A stretch of DNA of 64,000 nt from CAWAPS01 sp963783945 (GCA_963783945.1 CAWAPS010000002.1:1054001-1118000); one strand, 5' to 3'; positions 35,302 through 44,189 are shown, counted from the first letter of the stretch. Notes: generated by a model from the sequence alone, not told the origin. Made by a program: numbers and translations.

Positions 35302-35681
35302 CGTTCCCTTTCCCTTGTCGGGCGGCAGTTAGCCCGTTCCTTCAGAGGAACCCGGTCAACCGGACGTTCTCGAAATCTAACTGTGGACGCCTCGAGCAGC
35401 AAGTGTTCACAGCCAGGAGAGATGAGTTGATAGCACCCAAGGCTCATGTTGGATTGGCTGATCGGTCGCTCCTTCTACGGCGAGGCTGTTGGGATTGAAG
35501 CGTCGTCGATCCCGCCCCCCGGTATTCGATTTCCGCCCCGTAACCTCCAGGCACGACCGGCGCAACCGTTAAAGCTCCGGTCGTTCAGCCGGAGCCCTGG
35601 ATCACCCCAGTGTACGCCCACCCCTGGGGATCCCGGCCGATAGGAGAACCGGCGCGACGCTTGGTATGCAAACATGGATGG
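35302..35681. other. Intergenic, nothing recognised
   Basis: About 380 bases between the LLM gene start and a methyltransferase remnant on the plus strand. It probably holds the LLM promoter. No motif is supported. Confidence 0.4.
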
Positions 35682-35800
35682 GTGGAACGTCCGGATACCC
35701 GGAGGGTATGGAACGCCAACGCAGCTGCGTGGACCGAGTTGTCGCGATCCGGCTTCAACGTCTACCGAGACTTGGTTCAACACCCCGGCGAGCGATCTAC
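35682..35800 (+). pseudogene. N-terminal remnant of a class I SAM methyltransferase
   Basis: From the GTG at 35682 the frame reads VERPDTRRVWNANAAAWTEL, then SRSGFNVYRDLV, matching the helical start of small-molecule methyltransferases in which WNANAxAWT...YRDxVNTP is common. The NTPAF part continues only after a shift (DLV/NTPASDL). The SAM-binding GxGxG region is missing. It is broken after about 40 residues and is immediately followed by a truncated GH15 gene. Confidence 0.65.
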
Positions 35801-35896
35801 GTCGGGCGCCGTAACACCGACCGAGCAAGCACCGGCCGAGGAAACAAGGGTCGAACGCCTGAAGGGGTCATCGGCAAGCGAAGATGACACACGACT

Positions 35897-36523
35897 ATGA
35901 GCGGAATGCGTGGAGGTCTGCCGGGGAGAGGACATTCTCGGCGCATGGCCTGGGTGTGCATCGACAGGGCCGTTCGGGTTGTGGAACACTTCGGGCGCGA
36001 CGGCCCGGTCGCCCGGTGGCGAAAGCTCAGAACCGAGATCCACGACGACATCTGCCGGCGAGGAACCGACCCCCTGCGCGGCTGCTTCGTTCGGGCGTAC
36101 GGCTCGAGCGAGCTCGACGCCAGCCTTCTCCTGCTCCCGATCGTAGGGTTCTTGCCGCCTGATGACCAGCGCGTCGTCCGCACGGTCGAGGCCGTACAAA
36201 GCGAGCTGTCCGACGACGGCTTGCTCCGTCGCTACCGCCCCGATGACGAGGGGAATGCCGACGGTCTAGACGGAGACGAGGGGGTCTTCCTCGCGTGCAA
36301 CTTCTGGCTCGTGGACGCCCTCGCCCTCTTGGGACATCGTGACCAGGCAGTCCGCCTCTACGAGCGCTTGCTCGGCTTGCGAAACGATGTCGGATTGCTG
36401 TCGGAAGAGTACGACCCGGCCCACGATCGCCTGCTTGGAAACTTCCCCCAGGCCTTCTCCCACGTTGGCCTGGTGAACTCCGCCTTCAACCTGGCTGCCG
36501 GAGAGATCTCCGCCTCGTGGTGA
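35897..36523 (+). pseudogene. C-terminal third of a GH15 family glycoside hydrolase
   Basis: The frame reads HSRRMAWVCIDRAVRVVEHF, then YGSSELDASLLLLPIVGFLP, GDEGVFLACNFWLVDALALL and LLSEEYDPAHDRLLGNFPQA followed by FSHVGLVNSA. This is the C-terminal ~200 residues of a bacterial GH15 (glucoamylase/trehalase-like) (alpha/alpha)6 barrel, which is about 600 residues when complete. The part includes the conserved EEYDP and GNFPQAFSH motifs but lacks the N-terminal domain and the first catalytic acid. The 5' portion was lost, and the upstream junction to the methyltransferase remnant is abrupt. Confidence 0.85.
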
Positions 36524-36647
36524 CATCGCAGAAGTTCAAGCAAGAAGCGCGATCTGCCTTCGACTGACGCAATAGATGCGCGTCACGAAAGATGCCCCCA
36601 AGTGCCGCTCCGTCGGGTGGGGGATTTGAGCTACGGGCGACCGTGGG

Positions 36648-37196
36648 TCAGAGTTGCTCGAGGGGCGCCATACGGTAGACGAATGGGCCCATGCCTTCGG
36701 AGATGGCGAAGACGATCTTGACCATCCCCTCCTGTAGCGCGGCGTTCTCGATCGGACCTGCGTAGACGGGGTCGTACCCGGCATCCCGGTTGAGCTGCTC
36801 GACAACCTCGCGGGTCTCGGGATCTCCACACCATAAGTTCCCCGGCCTCGCTCCTGCTTCGGCGAACCGCGGGTACAGGGACGCGAAATTGACATTGAAC
36901 GATTTCGCGGTCGGGCCGTTCGTCTTCGACTTCACGAACTCGGCATTGGAGGGGAACCCGGCCGGTGGAACGACACCATAGAGGTTCGTCGCATCGATCA
37001 CCATCCTGCCGTCAATACCTGTCAGTTTGGCGATGGCCTCGGCGATCGCACCCCCCGGCACCGCCATCAACACGACATCAGTGTCGGACACGTCACCGCC
37101 CTCACGCCCGAGCCGGGTGACTTGGTGACCGGCTCGCTCCCACAGCTGGGCGAGACCGCCGCCCACGTTGCCCCTGCCCATCGTCACGATCTTCAC
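36648..37196 (-). CDS. NADPH-dependent F420 reductase-like NAD(P)-binding protein
   Basis: The GTG at 37196 has an AAGGAGT site and begins the Rossmann fold directly: VKIVTMGRGNVGGGLAQLWE, the GxGxxGxxL pattern of the F420_oxidored family. VVLMAVPGGAIAEAIAKL, MVIDATNLYGVVP and an end resembling other small members follow. At 182 residues it is shorter than archaeal Fno but close to bacterial relatives. Such proteins transfer hydride between NADPH and F420, or act on unrelated dinucleotides. It sits near an LLM-family gene, which fits F420 supply, but the role is inferred. Confidence 0.78.
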   Translation of the reverse strand: MKIVTMGRGNVGGGLAQLWERAGHQVTRLGREGGDVSDTDVVLMAVPGGAIAEAIAKLTGIDGRMVIDATNLYGVVPPAGFPSNAEFVKSKTNGPTAKSFNVNFASLYPRFAEAGARPGNLWCGDPETREVVEQLNRDAGYDPVYAGPIENAALQEGMVKIVFAISEGMGPFVYRMAPLEQL

Positions 37197-37414
37197 CTGT
37201 TCGTACTCCTTCCGTGTGCGGGGGTGTCGTCGATGCGTAACCGTAGCCAGGTTGATTGCAACGCTGGCGGCTCCGCTTCGTCGAGAAGGAATCAGCGGTG
37301 TGGGCCGTATCGCCCAAGGCCTGGCCGCAAGTCGTGGATGCCGGAGGGGCGAGGACGAGCCACATTCCACCAGATCAAAACCGGTCACGTCCGGAGTCCT
37401 TTGAGGGCTACCGA

Positions 37415-38389
37415 TCAATAGATACTAGAGCCTATGGCCGCCACCAGGCGCTCCGCTTCTTCGATCATCCGGGAGATGAGCTCTGCGCAAGTGGGCACAT
37501 CGTGGACCAGAGCCTGGGCCAGTCCGGCCGTCCAGATTCCGCCCTCCATATCGCCCTTCTCTAGGACTTCCTCCCGCCCGCGGACACCTGCGGCCAAGTG
37601 CGCGATATCGGCAAACGCCCCACCTTGGCCCTCGATCTCAAGAATCTCGTCGGTTATGCTGTTTCGAGCCACTCGCGCCGTGTTCCGGAAGGGGCGGAAG
37701 ACCAAGGCAGTTGATCGTTCGTCGTTGGCAACAATCTGCCTCTTGACGTTATCGTGGATCGGCGCCTCCTTCGTAGCCATGAACCGGGTCCCCATGTTGA
37801 TGGCGTCAGCACCTAGGGCCAAAGCCGCGAGCAGCCCCCGGCCGTCTGCGAAACCGCCGCTCGCGATAAGTGTGACCGAGAGTTGCTCGGCCGCCACCGG
37901 TATAAGTATGAGGCCCGGGATGTCGTCCTCTCCCGGATGCCCGGCACATTCAAAGCCATCGATGCTGATCGCGTCGACCCCTTCTCGCTCAGCTCGGAGG
38001 GCGTGGCGAACGGCGACAGCCTTGTGAACGACCTTTATTCCCGCGGCCTTAAAGAACGGCATGTGCGGTGCGGGGTTACTCCCGGCGGTTTCGACTATTT
38101 TCACCCCTGACTCTATAATCGCCTGCCGGTACTCATCGTAAGGTACCGGTGTGATCGTCGGAAGTATCGTTAGATTGACACCAAATGGTTTGTCGGTCAT
38201 CTCGTAGCAGCGGGCGATCTCCTTGGCGAGATCCTCCGGAGTAGGCTGGGTTAGGGCGGTCAGGAAGGCGAGTGCTCCAGCGTTCGCCACGGGGCCAATC
38301 AACTCGGCAGTCCCCACACCGGTCATTCCTCCGCAAACGATGGGGTGTTCCACCCCGAACTCTTCCGTGAACCTGGTTCGAAGAGCCAC
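37415..38389 (-). CDS. Nitronate monooxygenase (2-nitropropane dioxygenase family)
   Basis: The FMN-binding TIM barrel signatures are present: FTEEFGVEHPIVCGGMTGVG at the N-terminus, AGIKVVHKAVAVRHALRAE, DGFECAGHPGEDD (the GxEAGGHxG-like loop) and LIASGGFADGRGLLAALALG, then GTRFMATKEA. The 324 residues are complete. The GTG start has GGAGG upstream. Family members oxidise alkyl nitronates or act as enoyl-reductase-like FMN oxidoreductases, and in actinobacterial cholesterol clusters similar proteins occur. Its orientation matches the LLM and F420-reductase-like genes. Confidence 0.9.
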   Translation of the reverse strand: MALRTRFTEEFGVEHPIVCGGMTGVGTAELIGPVANAGALAFLTALTQPTPEDLAKEIARCYEMTDKPFGVNLTILPTITPVPYDEYRQAIIESGVKIVETAGSNPAPHMPFFKAAGIKVVHKAVAVRHALRAEREGVDAISIDGFECAGHPGEDDIPGLILIPVAAEQLSVTLIASGGFADGRGLLAALALGADAINMGTRFMATKEAPIHDNVKRQIVANDERSTALVFRPFRNTARVARNSITDEILEIEGQGGAFADIAHLAAGVRGREEVLEKGDMEGGIWTAGLAQALVHDVPTCAELISRMIEEAERLVAAIGSSIY

Positions 38390-39508
38390 GGCGTCCTCCT
38401 AGAATAGGCGGTCCCGCGGTTTGCGGGTCCTGGGAAAGATTGACCAGAGTTTGCACAATAGAGTATCGGAACCGATGGTCGTGTTCCTGGGGCATGCCTA
38501 TACTATCGGTCGTCTTTACGGATCTTGGCGGCCGATGGTCGTCGCGGTGCGGTCTGGATCCGACTGTGACCCTCCGCGTTCACATGGACCGCCTACCAGG
38601 GCCACTTCTGAGCCATGTAGGCAAGTCCGGCGGCATCAGTGGCTGCAAGTGACCTAGAGACGCGCCGCGCCGAACTGCGCTCCTACAGTGCCTCGGTGCT
38701 GGAGCCGCCGATCGAGGGCTGTGAAGCGCAGCGACACTTGACGCCGGGGTGATCAACTCGATTACAGTTGCCGGGTGCTTTGGCCGACTGCTGCCAGTGG
38801 AGCTCGCCGGACGTGCCCAGTCGATTGACGCCTGCCCTCCAATAGGAGGAAGGGGTAGGAAGTCCAGCGAGGTATAATACAGCTCGGATTTCCCCGCAAT
38901 ACAGGGTGAGGTGCGCGGGTTTATATGGTCAATGCATCAGCTCGTGCCCATCGCGCCAGTCAACCGGCCCGCTGAGATCCTTCGAGATGATCACATTGCT
39001 GCCGCGAACGCGATCCTCCTGCGGGTCTTCCTCGATCCCCGCATTCCAGGGGAACGGGCAACGCCAGAAATCGGGCGTCGACCATCAAGGGCCCCTGGAT
39101 GAGATCACTGTAGATCGCGTTGCCCATTGTCGCTCGACCGGCTTCGACCTCGCCAGATCCCGTTCGGGCCCTGGAGCTTTCCGAGTCGTTGTTTCTCGCG
39201 CTCGACGGTGAAGCCCGTCTTGGTTTCGAGGTCGTCGGTCAGGACGCGCACACGTCGTTGCTTTCCATGCGTTTCGCGTGCTCCACGGTCGAGTTGATCG
39301 GCCCACGGTTGCTATTGAAAATGCGAGCAAGCTCGCGGACCCACGCGGGCGGCGACTTTGTCTGGCGGCCTGGACCGATAAACACGGGAATGGACTCTGT
39401 CGCGCCCTAGGCGCAGCCGCGCCCACCGAATCCAGATTCGCAACGCGCCCATCTCGAGCGGGTGTTCGCATCTCGTAGGGAATCGAACTAGCCGACTTTT
39501 GCGCGCCG
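38390..39508. other. Intergenic of about 1.1 kb, debris only
   Basis: No intact gene is supported. Scattered frames look like broken protein (for example, on the minus strand near 39240-39350, AWVRELARIFNSNRGPIN then STVEHAKRMESNDV, and LTDDLETKTGFTVERE in another frame), but I cannot name a family. A GTATAATAC sequence near 38872 could be a -10 element. Confidence 0.4.
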
Positions 39509-40543
39509 TTATGGCGAGTTGATCATCTCGATCCAATGGGGAACCTCTCCCATCGGTGTTCGGCCGCGGTCCGTCAGGAGTCCAGTCTGTTGATCAATGG
39601 AATGAACGGCCAGATGGTTAGCGTCCTGCCCTGCGGATAAGAGCCAGCGCCCCTTGGGGTGTATGGCGATTCCGCGGGGTCCCTTCGCGGTGGTAATCGT
39701 CTGAATCGGTTCGACCCGCCCGGTGTCGACCTCGATCCGGAACGCATGGATGGTGCTCGAGGGCCGATCTGTCGCGTAAACGTAGCGTCCGTCTGGGGTC
39801 ACCTGCAGGTCCGCGGCGGCGACCCGCTTGGCCCCCGCAGGAACGGTCCCTGCCCGCTGTAGTTCGGACAGGACGCCCGAGGTGGGCGAATATCCGTACA
39901 CGCAAAGTGTCCCGTCCCCTTCGTGCAGTACATAGGCATATCGACCCGTGGGGTGGAACCGGACGTGCCGAGGGTGAGATCCCGCTCGAGAAGGCAATGC
40001 AGGAGGCGAATTCTCCATGATCGCCCCTGTCGCCGCATCAAATCTGAACAGCAGGATACGGTCCCCCCTGTGGCCTGGGCTAATAAGGAACCGATTGTCG
40101 GGATCACAGACCACGGCGTGCGGAGTCGGCACCGACCTACGAAACGCCGATTCGCTGACCGACCCATCGCGGTTCAGTCGGTGGGTCGATACGCAGTTGT
40201 CCTGCACTGACGCGGACAACAGGTACCTCCCGCTACGATCGATCGACAGATAGCAGGCGTTCCCGGGGAGGGGCGCCACCGACTGCTGTGTTAGCTGGCC
40301 TGTTGTCGGGTGGATGCCGAACGTGATCACCCGCCACGGTTCGGTGCGCACCGCCACGTAGAGGACATCTCGATTGGGCCCAACTGCCATCGGGCCGGCA
40401 ATACCCGGGACAGGTGCGGACTGCGCTACACGAAGATCACCCGACGCGTCGTCCATAGCGAGGACGCGAATCTCAGCCGTACCGGGGTCGTACGTCACCT
40501 GTTGTTCCGGCCGAACGCCGGCGTTCGAGACGTAAACAATCAC
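39509..40543 (-). CDS. Lactonase family protein, seven-bladed beta-propeller
   Basis: The protein has the repeated strand pattern of 6-phosphogluconolactonase/YkgB-type propellers: VIVYVSNAG at the start, LLSASVQDNCVSTHRLNRDG, HPRHVRFHPTGRYAYVLHEG, LQVTPDGRYVYATDRPSSTI, RGIAIHPKGRWLLSAGQDAN. The GTG at 40543 follows AGGAGG by six bases and starts the first strand, so I prefer it to the longer frame. At 344 residues it is normal. Members hydrolyse lactones, but many are uncharacterised. Here it may act on a lactone from ring cleavage. Confidence 0.85.
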   Translation of the reverse strand: MIVYVSNAGVRPEQQVTYDPGTAEIRVLAMDDASGDLRVAQSAPVPGIAGPMAVGPNRDVLYVAVRTEPWRVITFGIHPTTGQLTQQSVAPLPGNACYLSIDRSGRYLLSASVQDNCVSTHRLNRDGSVSESAFRRSVPTPHAVVCDPDNRFLISPGHRGDRILLFRFDAATGAIMENSPPALPSRAGSHPRHVRFHPTGRYAYVLHEGDGTLCVYGYSPTSGVLSELQRAGTVPAGAKRVAAADLQVTPDGRYVYATDRPSSTIHAFRIEVDTGRVEPIQTITTAKGPRGIAIHPKGRWLLSAGQDANHLAVHSIDQQTGLLTDRGRTPMGEVPHWIEMINSP

Positions 40544-40699
40544 GACGAGCCTCCTAGCTGGTGGGGCGGCATCGAACACTACGCTGGAATTCCACATTTG
40601 TAGGTTTGGCCCAGGCATGGTTGTTGCCGCGGGCGGACCTTGGACTTGTGGAAGTCATGGTCTGGTCGAGGCGCTACGCGACACACTGGTGCGCCGGAC

Positions 40700-41090
40700 C
40701 CAGTGCCTCCGGCAAGCCGGTGGGACGGGTCAGTTCGATCCCGGGTGATAGCGTTACCGGGGCCGGCGAGGGCCTCGGCCGGGTCGGTGGTGGCTGGCGG
40801 TCGGATCCCAGGGCTACGCCGTGCGGCAGGGGCTCACCTTTGCGCTGGTGCTCGAGGACTCTTCCTCGCACGATGGCGGCAATGGACATGTCCAAACCGA
40901 TGGCTCGTGGGCTGGATGGGGGCGGCGATAGCGATGGGGTTCGGGCCGATCACGGCCTGGCGGCCCGATGGTACGGCCACGCCCGGCGAGCCGGTGCACA
41001 TTGTCATCCCGATCAGGTGCTGCTCGGCGCCCAAGTGGCAGTAGAAGCCAGCGGTGCCGAAGTGATTGGTGTTGAACGCCGTGACTCAGC
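40700..41090 (-). pseudogene. Remnant of an Ldh family (malate/ureidoglycolate-type) oxidoreductase
   Basis: Family segments lie in shifting frames on the minus strand: NTNHFGTAGFYCHLGAEQHL, IGMTMCTGSPGVAVPSGRQ, VIGPNPIAIAAP, then DMSIAAIVRGRVLEHQRKGE and TTDPAEALAGPGNA. These match the Ldh family's NxNHFGPAGxYA, GTNPLAIAAP, LDMATSxVARGKI and TTDPAEAL landmarks. Both ends are missing and at least three frame changes occur. It is therefore a dead fragment. Confidence 0.75.
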
Positions 41091-41116
41091 GGGTGGCAGG
41101 CGGGTAGGTTGCAGGC

Positions 41117-41827
41117 GTGTGGAAGCGGAAACGGGGCGTGCCTGACGATCGCCTGTTCACGGATCTGCCGAAGATCGACCCGCCCGTCAGGAAGGGTGAG
41201 CGGCGGACGGATCCGGGCTTCGACGGGCTTTACGCGAAACATGGTTGGGGCCCGGGGCGGAGCTGGCCGGTTCCACGGTCCGCCGCGCCCCCGCTGGTCT
41301 TCACGGTGCGGCTTCCGGTGGTGGCCTTCCAACTGCTTGAGGTCTCCGGTCAAGAAGAGCTGAGCGCCATCTGCTCGCCGGCGCCGGCCGAAATCGTTCA
41401 GGGAGCGGCGGATCTTGACCAGGCGGTGGGAGCCGCCGGCATCGTGGTCCGCGGGGTGATGCATGGGCAGAGGGAAGACGTCGCCGGCGGCGAGTTTCGG
41501 GTCGTGCTTGTGGTGGCGTTCTCGGAGGCGGATGGAGCGCTGACCGTGGAAAATCTGACTCGCCCGCAGCAACGGGCGAACTCGTCGACCTCCGCGGAGA
41601 AGGTCTCGGACCGGGCGACGCTGATCACGCACGTCACTCGGGAGCCCGACGACGAACACGGACAGCCGGTGGTCACCCTGATGGAGCAGTACTTGCTGCA
41701 ATCTCAGTTCGGGCCACTCGTGATGGCGTTCTCCACCGCCGATCAAGCGATGATAACGCCGTGGGGCCGAAAGCTGTACGAGCGAATTGTCGAGACGTCG
41801 TCTATTTGGGATGAGTCCGGTTCGTAG
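41117..41827 (+). CDS. Hypothetical protein
   Basis: A GTG starts a 236-residue frame. The C-terminal part (TLMEQYLLQSQFGPLVMAFS, then TADQAMITPWGRKLYERIVE) is strongly protein-like, and the middle shows alternating strands and helices. No domain is recognised. A 371-residue frame on the opposite strand is a shadow. The remnant Ldh fragment on the other strand ends just before it, and the toxin-antitoxin pair follows by about 75 bases. Confidence 0.45.
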   Translation: MWKRKRGVPDDRLFTDLPKIDPPVRKGERRTDPGFDGLYAKHGWGPGRSWPVPRSAAPPLVFTVRLPVVAFQLLEVSGQEELSAICSPAPAEIVQGAADLDQAVGAAGIVVRGVMHGQREDVAGGEFRVVLVVAFSEADGALTVENLTRPQQRANSSTSAEKVSDRATLITHVTREPDDEHGQPVVTLMEQYLLQSQFGPLVMAFSTADQAMITPWGRKLYERIVETSSIWDESGS

Positions 41828-41903
41828 CGTATGGCTCGGGTTCGCGTCTCCACGGTGACGGCGACGACGTTGACGAGATAGGGCACGTGGTATGGTCATT
41901 AGT

Positions 41904-42164
41904 ATGGCGACGAAGAAGGTCACGATCACGCTCGATGAGGATCAGGTTGAGCGCATTCGGGCCTTGGTCGAAGCCGGTACCGCCCCGAGCGTGTCGGGGT
42001 TCGTGCAGCACGCTGTCGGTGTCGCCCTTGACGATGTTGCTGGGTGGGGTGCCATGCTCGCCGATGCCCTCACAGATACCGGCGGGGAGTTGTCGCGCCA
42101 GGAAAGACGGTGGGCTGACGAGGTGCTGGGCATCAAGGGACGGGCCAAGAGTCCGGCGGCATAG
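41904..42164 (+). CDS. Antitoxin of the first VapBC-type pair
   Basis: The 86-residue protein starts MATKKVTITLDEDQVERIRA, with the beta strand and helix typical of ribbon-helix-helix antitoxins (CopG/VapB type), and ends in a flexible basic tail that should bind the toxin. The ATG at 41904 is preferred to one four codons upstream. A TTGACG at 41870-41875 may be part of the promoter. It overlaps the downstream PIN-domain gene by one base. Autoregulation by the complex is expected. Confidence 0.8.
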   Translation: MATKKVTITLDEDQVERIRALVEAGTAPSVSGFVQHAVGVALDDVAGWGAMLADALTDTGGELSRQERRWADEVLGIKGRAKSPAA

Positions 42165-42541
42165 TGGCCGGCATGACCATGGATGCCGGGGCGCTGATCG
42201 CGGTCGACCGGACCGACCGCCGAGTTCTGGTGCTGCTGGCCCGTGCTCGCGAAACCGGGTCCCGGGTCACAGTTCCGGCGAGTGCTCTCGCTCAGGCTGT
42301 CCGCCATCCGGGACGGCAGGCGCGTCTGGCCCGACTCCTTAGGCAGCCGACGACCGACGCCGTACCTCTAGACTGGGTTGATGCCACCAACGTCGGGCGG
42401 CTACTTGCTGCGAGTGGTACATCCGATGTTGTGGATGCCCACGTTGTGATCTGCGCTCGCCGAGCCCGTCAACGGGCCGTCACATCCGATCCGGATGATC
42501 TTCGGGCTCTCGATCCAACCCTCCAGGTTGTGACGATCTGA
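42164..42541 (+). CDS. PIN-domain toxin (VapC-type ribonuclease)
   Basis: The 125 residues fit the PIN fold with acidic residues at MTMDAGALIAVDR (Asp7, Asp15), TSDVVDAHVV and TSDPDDLRALD. The Asp in DAGALI and those in DVVDA and SDPDD are candidates for metal binding in VapC-type RNases. The start is either the GTG overlapping the antitoxin stop or the ATG three codons downstream (MTMDAGA). The family cuts tRNA or rRNA when freed from antitoxin. A stop codon and a conserved hypothetical gene follow. Confidence 0.82.
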   Translation: MAGMTMDAGALIAVDRTDRRVLVLLARARETGSRVTVPASALAQAVRHPGRQARLARLLRQPTTDAVPLDWVDATNVGRLLAASGTSDVVDAHVVICARRARQRAVTSDPDDLRALDPTLQVVTI

Positions 42542-42564
42542 TCGCATAGGAAGCAGGAGCACCG

Positions 42565-42951
42565 ATGACGGGTAACTTCCGACAACGAACAGCGAATGTG
42601 CTGATGGGGCGATGGCGGATCACCGAAATGGATCTTTGGGAGCAGGCCGACATCGATCTTGTGGCGCCAGGGTTCGTCGAGTTCGGCGAGGACCACCGAG
42701 GCAGCCTCGGATTCATCGCCGTCCAAGGACGGATCGACTGGCGAGTGGCTCCCGGCGATGGGCAGCCGGGCGCAGAGTTCACGTGGGAAGGCTTTGACGA
42801 GGGCGATCCCGTTAATGGCCGCGGCTGGACGGTCGTTAAAGAGGACGGCTCGCTACACGGCCGTATCTACTTCCATCTCGGCGACGACTCCGGTTTCCGG
42901 GCCGAACGGATGGAGACATCGCGCTCTCGAGGTAGGACCGATGGTTCCTGA
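42565..42951 (+). CDS. Conserved hypothetical protein
   Basis: The 128-residue protein begins MTGNFRQRTANVLMGRWRIT and has a beta-rich pattern: WRITEMDLWEQADIDLVAPG, FVEFGEDHRGSLGFIAVQGR, AEFTWEGFDEGD and GRIYFHLGDDSGFRAER. This matches a small unnamed family that often accompanies toxin-antitoxin genes in my memory of actinobacterial genomes, with the same EFxWEGxDExD and FxxGDDSxF blocks. It sits between two toxin-antitoxin pairs on the same strand. Function unknown. Confidence 0.75.
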   Translation: MTGNFRQRTANVLMGRWRITEMDLWEQADIDLVAPGFVEFGEDHRGSLGFIAVQGRIDWRVAPGDGQPGAEFTWEGFDEGDPVNGRGWTVVKEDGSLHGRIYFHLGDDSGFRAERMETSRSRGRTDGS

Positions 42952-43024
42952 CGTGCCCGACTCTGTGGTAGATCTGGCTCGCCGAGTCGCGGAACTGGAG
43001 ACGGAGAACCACCGGATAATCTGA
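42941..43024 (+). pseudogene. Very short coiled-coil fragment (start of a lost gene)
   Basis: The frame MVPDVPDSVVDLARRVAELE ends after 27 residues. LARRVAELETENHRI is a leucine-zipper-like start, resembling the N-terminus of larger helicase or transposase-like proteins (VAELExENxRL). It overlaps the end of the preceding gene by eleven bases. Only the start remains. Confidence 0.35.
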
Positions 43025-43038
43025 AGTAATCTGATTCT

Positions 43039-43281
43039 GTGCCAGAGATCAGCGCAACCGAAGCGGCGAGGAACTTCTCCGACATCCTCGACGCCGTAGA
43101 GCATCTAGGTGAGCACTTCACTATCGCCCGCCGGGGCAAGGTCGTCGCCCAACTCGACCCGGTCAGCACGGGCCGAGGCGCCGACGTCAAGGCCCTGCTC
43201 CTCCGGCACCGCAGCGACTCCACCTTCGCTACCGATATCTCTTCCGTGCGAGAACTGCTTGAGATCGAGGCCCGACCCTGA
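43039..43281 (+). CDS. Phd/YefM family antitoxin
   Basis: The 80-residue protein starts (GTG) MPEISATEAARNFSDILDAV, the exact pattern of Phd/YefM antitoxins (V-S-A-x-x-A-R-x-N-F-S-x-L-L), and continues FTIARRGKVVAQLDPV. It probably binds its own promoter through this N-terminal fold and blocks the downstream PIN toxin with its C-terminal part. Its stop is overlapped by the toxin start in CTGA. Confidence 0.88.
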   Translation: MPEISATEAARNFSDILDAVEHLGEHFTIARRGKVVAQLDPVSTGRGADVKALLLRHRSDSTFATDISSVRELLEIEARP

Positions 43282-43679
43282 GCCGGCTGCTCCTCGACAC
43301 CAGTTTCCTCGTCGACTCCGACCGCTCACAAGCGTCGCTCGGCGTAGAGATCGGCGATGACGACGAGGTGGCCATCGCGGCTGTCACCATCGCTGAGCTC
43401 CTGGTTGGCGTCTTGCTTGCCGACCACATCCACTGTGCGGACCGTCAACAGTTCGTCGACGAGATCCGCGCCATCATCCCGGTCATCGACTACGACGCTG
43501 CGGTTGCGGTCTCACACGCCGAGCTGCTCGTCACAGTGCGCCGCCAAGGCCGACCACGCGGAGCTCACGATTTGATGATCGCGGCCACCGCGAAGGCAAC
43601 CCAGCGAGACGTTGTATCCGCCGATGAATCCGCCTACCGGGACTTGCCTGGCGTTCGTGTCCGCTCCCAGCGGAACTGA
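43278..43679 (+). CDS. PIN-domain toxin (VapC-type), likely CTG start
   Basis: The frame reads LSRLLLDTSFLVDSDR, then TIAELLVGVLL, GAHDLMIAATAK and VVSADESAYRDLPGV, giving the VapC acidic set Asp, Glu, Asp, Asp. In this frame a stop lies just upstream and no ATG, GTG or TTG occurs before LLLDTSF. The only usable initiator is a CTG at 43278 that overlaps the antitoxin stop by four bases (CTGA). An internal ATG/GTG-based start would delete the first catalytic Asp. The product is 133 residues, normal for VapC. Confidence 0.82.
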   Translation: MSRLLLDTSFLVDSDRSQASLGVEIGDDDEVAIAAVTIAELLVGVLLADHIHCADRQQFVDEIRAIIPVIDYDAAVAVSHAELLVTVRRQGRPRGAHDLMIAATAKATQRDVVSADESAYRDLPGVRVRSQRN

Positions 43680-43764
43680 CCTCTATAGCGCCAAGATCGG
43701 CGGGCAGCACCACCACCCGGCTGGGGAACAATCAGAGCAGTCGATAACCGGCCCCTCGCCGGCG

Positions 43765-43902
43765 GTAGGTGATGCGCCTCCCGTTGCCCTCAGCGCCGAC
43801 GTGACACGGCACCGGTTCCCGCAGGAGGTAAAGAGCGGAGCGTACTTCGTCGCCTGCGAGGCGCTCGCCGCGCGCTGCGCCTTACTACAGGCTCGGACCT
43901 GA
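43765..43902 (+). pseudogene. Fragment of a sensor histidine kinase (ATPase-domain start)
   Basis: The sequence PPVALSADVTRHRFPQEVKS and GAYFVACEALA matches the segment just before the N-box of actinobacterial two-component kinases (typically D-x-x-R-F-P-x-x-V-E-x-A-x-Y-F-V-x-x-E-A-L-A-N). The N-box itself is replaced by RCALLQART and a stop. Only about 40 residues remain, so it is a dead piece. Confidence 0.6.
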
Positions 43903-44189
43903 TTTACGTCAGCAAACCGCCGGAAACGGACAGTCTCAGGGAGCTTTCGTGGCCGCTGTTATGGGCGTTGGCGAAGTCGGCGGGCAGTTCAACGTCGATG
44001 TGGCGCACATAGGAGCTTCGCCGGTGGTTCGGTTTAGGCGGGCCGAGTTGGATCGATCCGACGCGAAGCGGAGTCGAGCAGAAGTTCAGCGGATCGAGGG
44101 GTATCAAGGAGACGGGCGGCCCTGATTGGACCTCGCCGGTGGTGCCAAGCGGTCCGATCGAAACGGTGCCGCCGCCCAGTATCAGGGAG
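43903..44189. other. Intergenic, nothing recognised
   Basis: A minus-strand frame (43904-44194, about 96 codons) is open, but I see no family motif in it and do not call it a gene. The region separates two gene fragments. Confidence 0.35.

Noticed and set aside
40814..41929. 371-codon minus-strand frame
   Set aside because: Only short parts correspond to the Ldh remnant and in several frames; as one protein it is not coherent.
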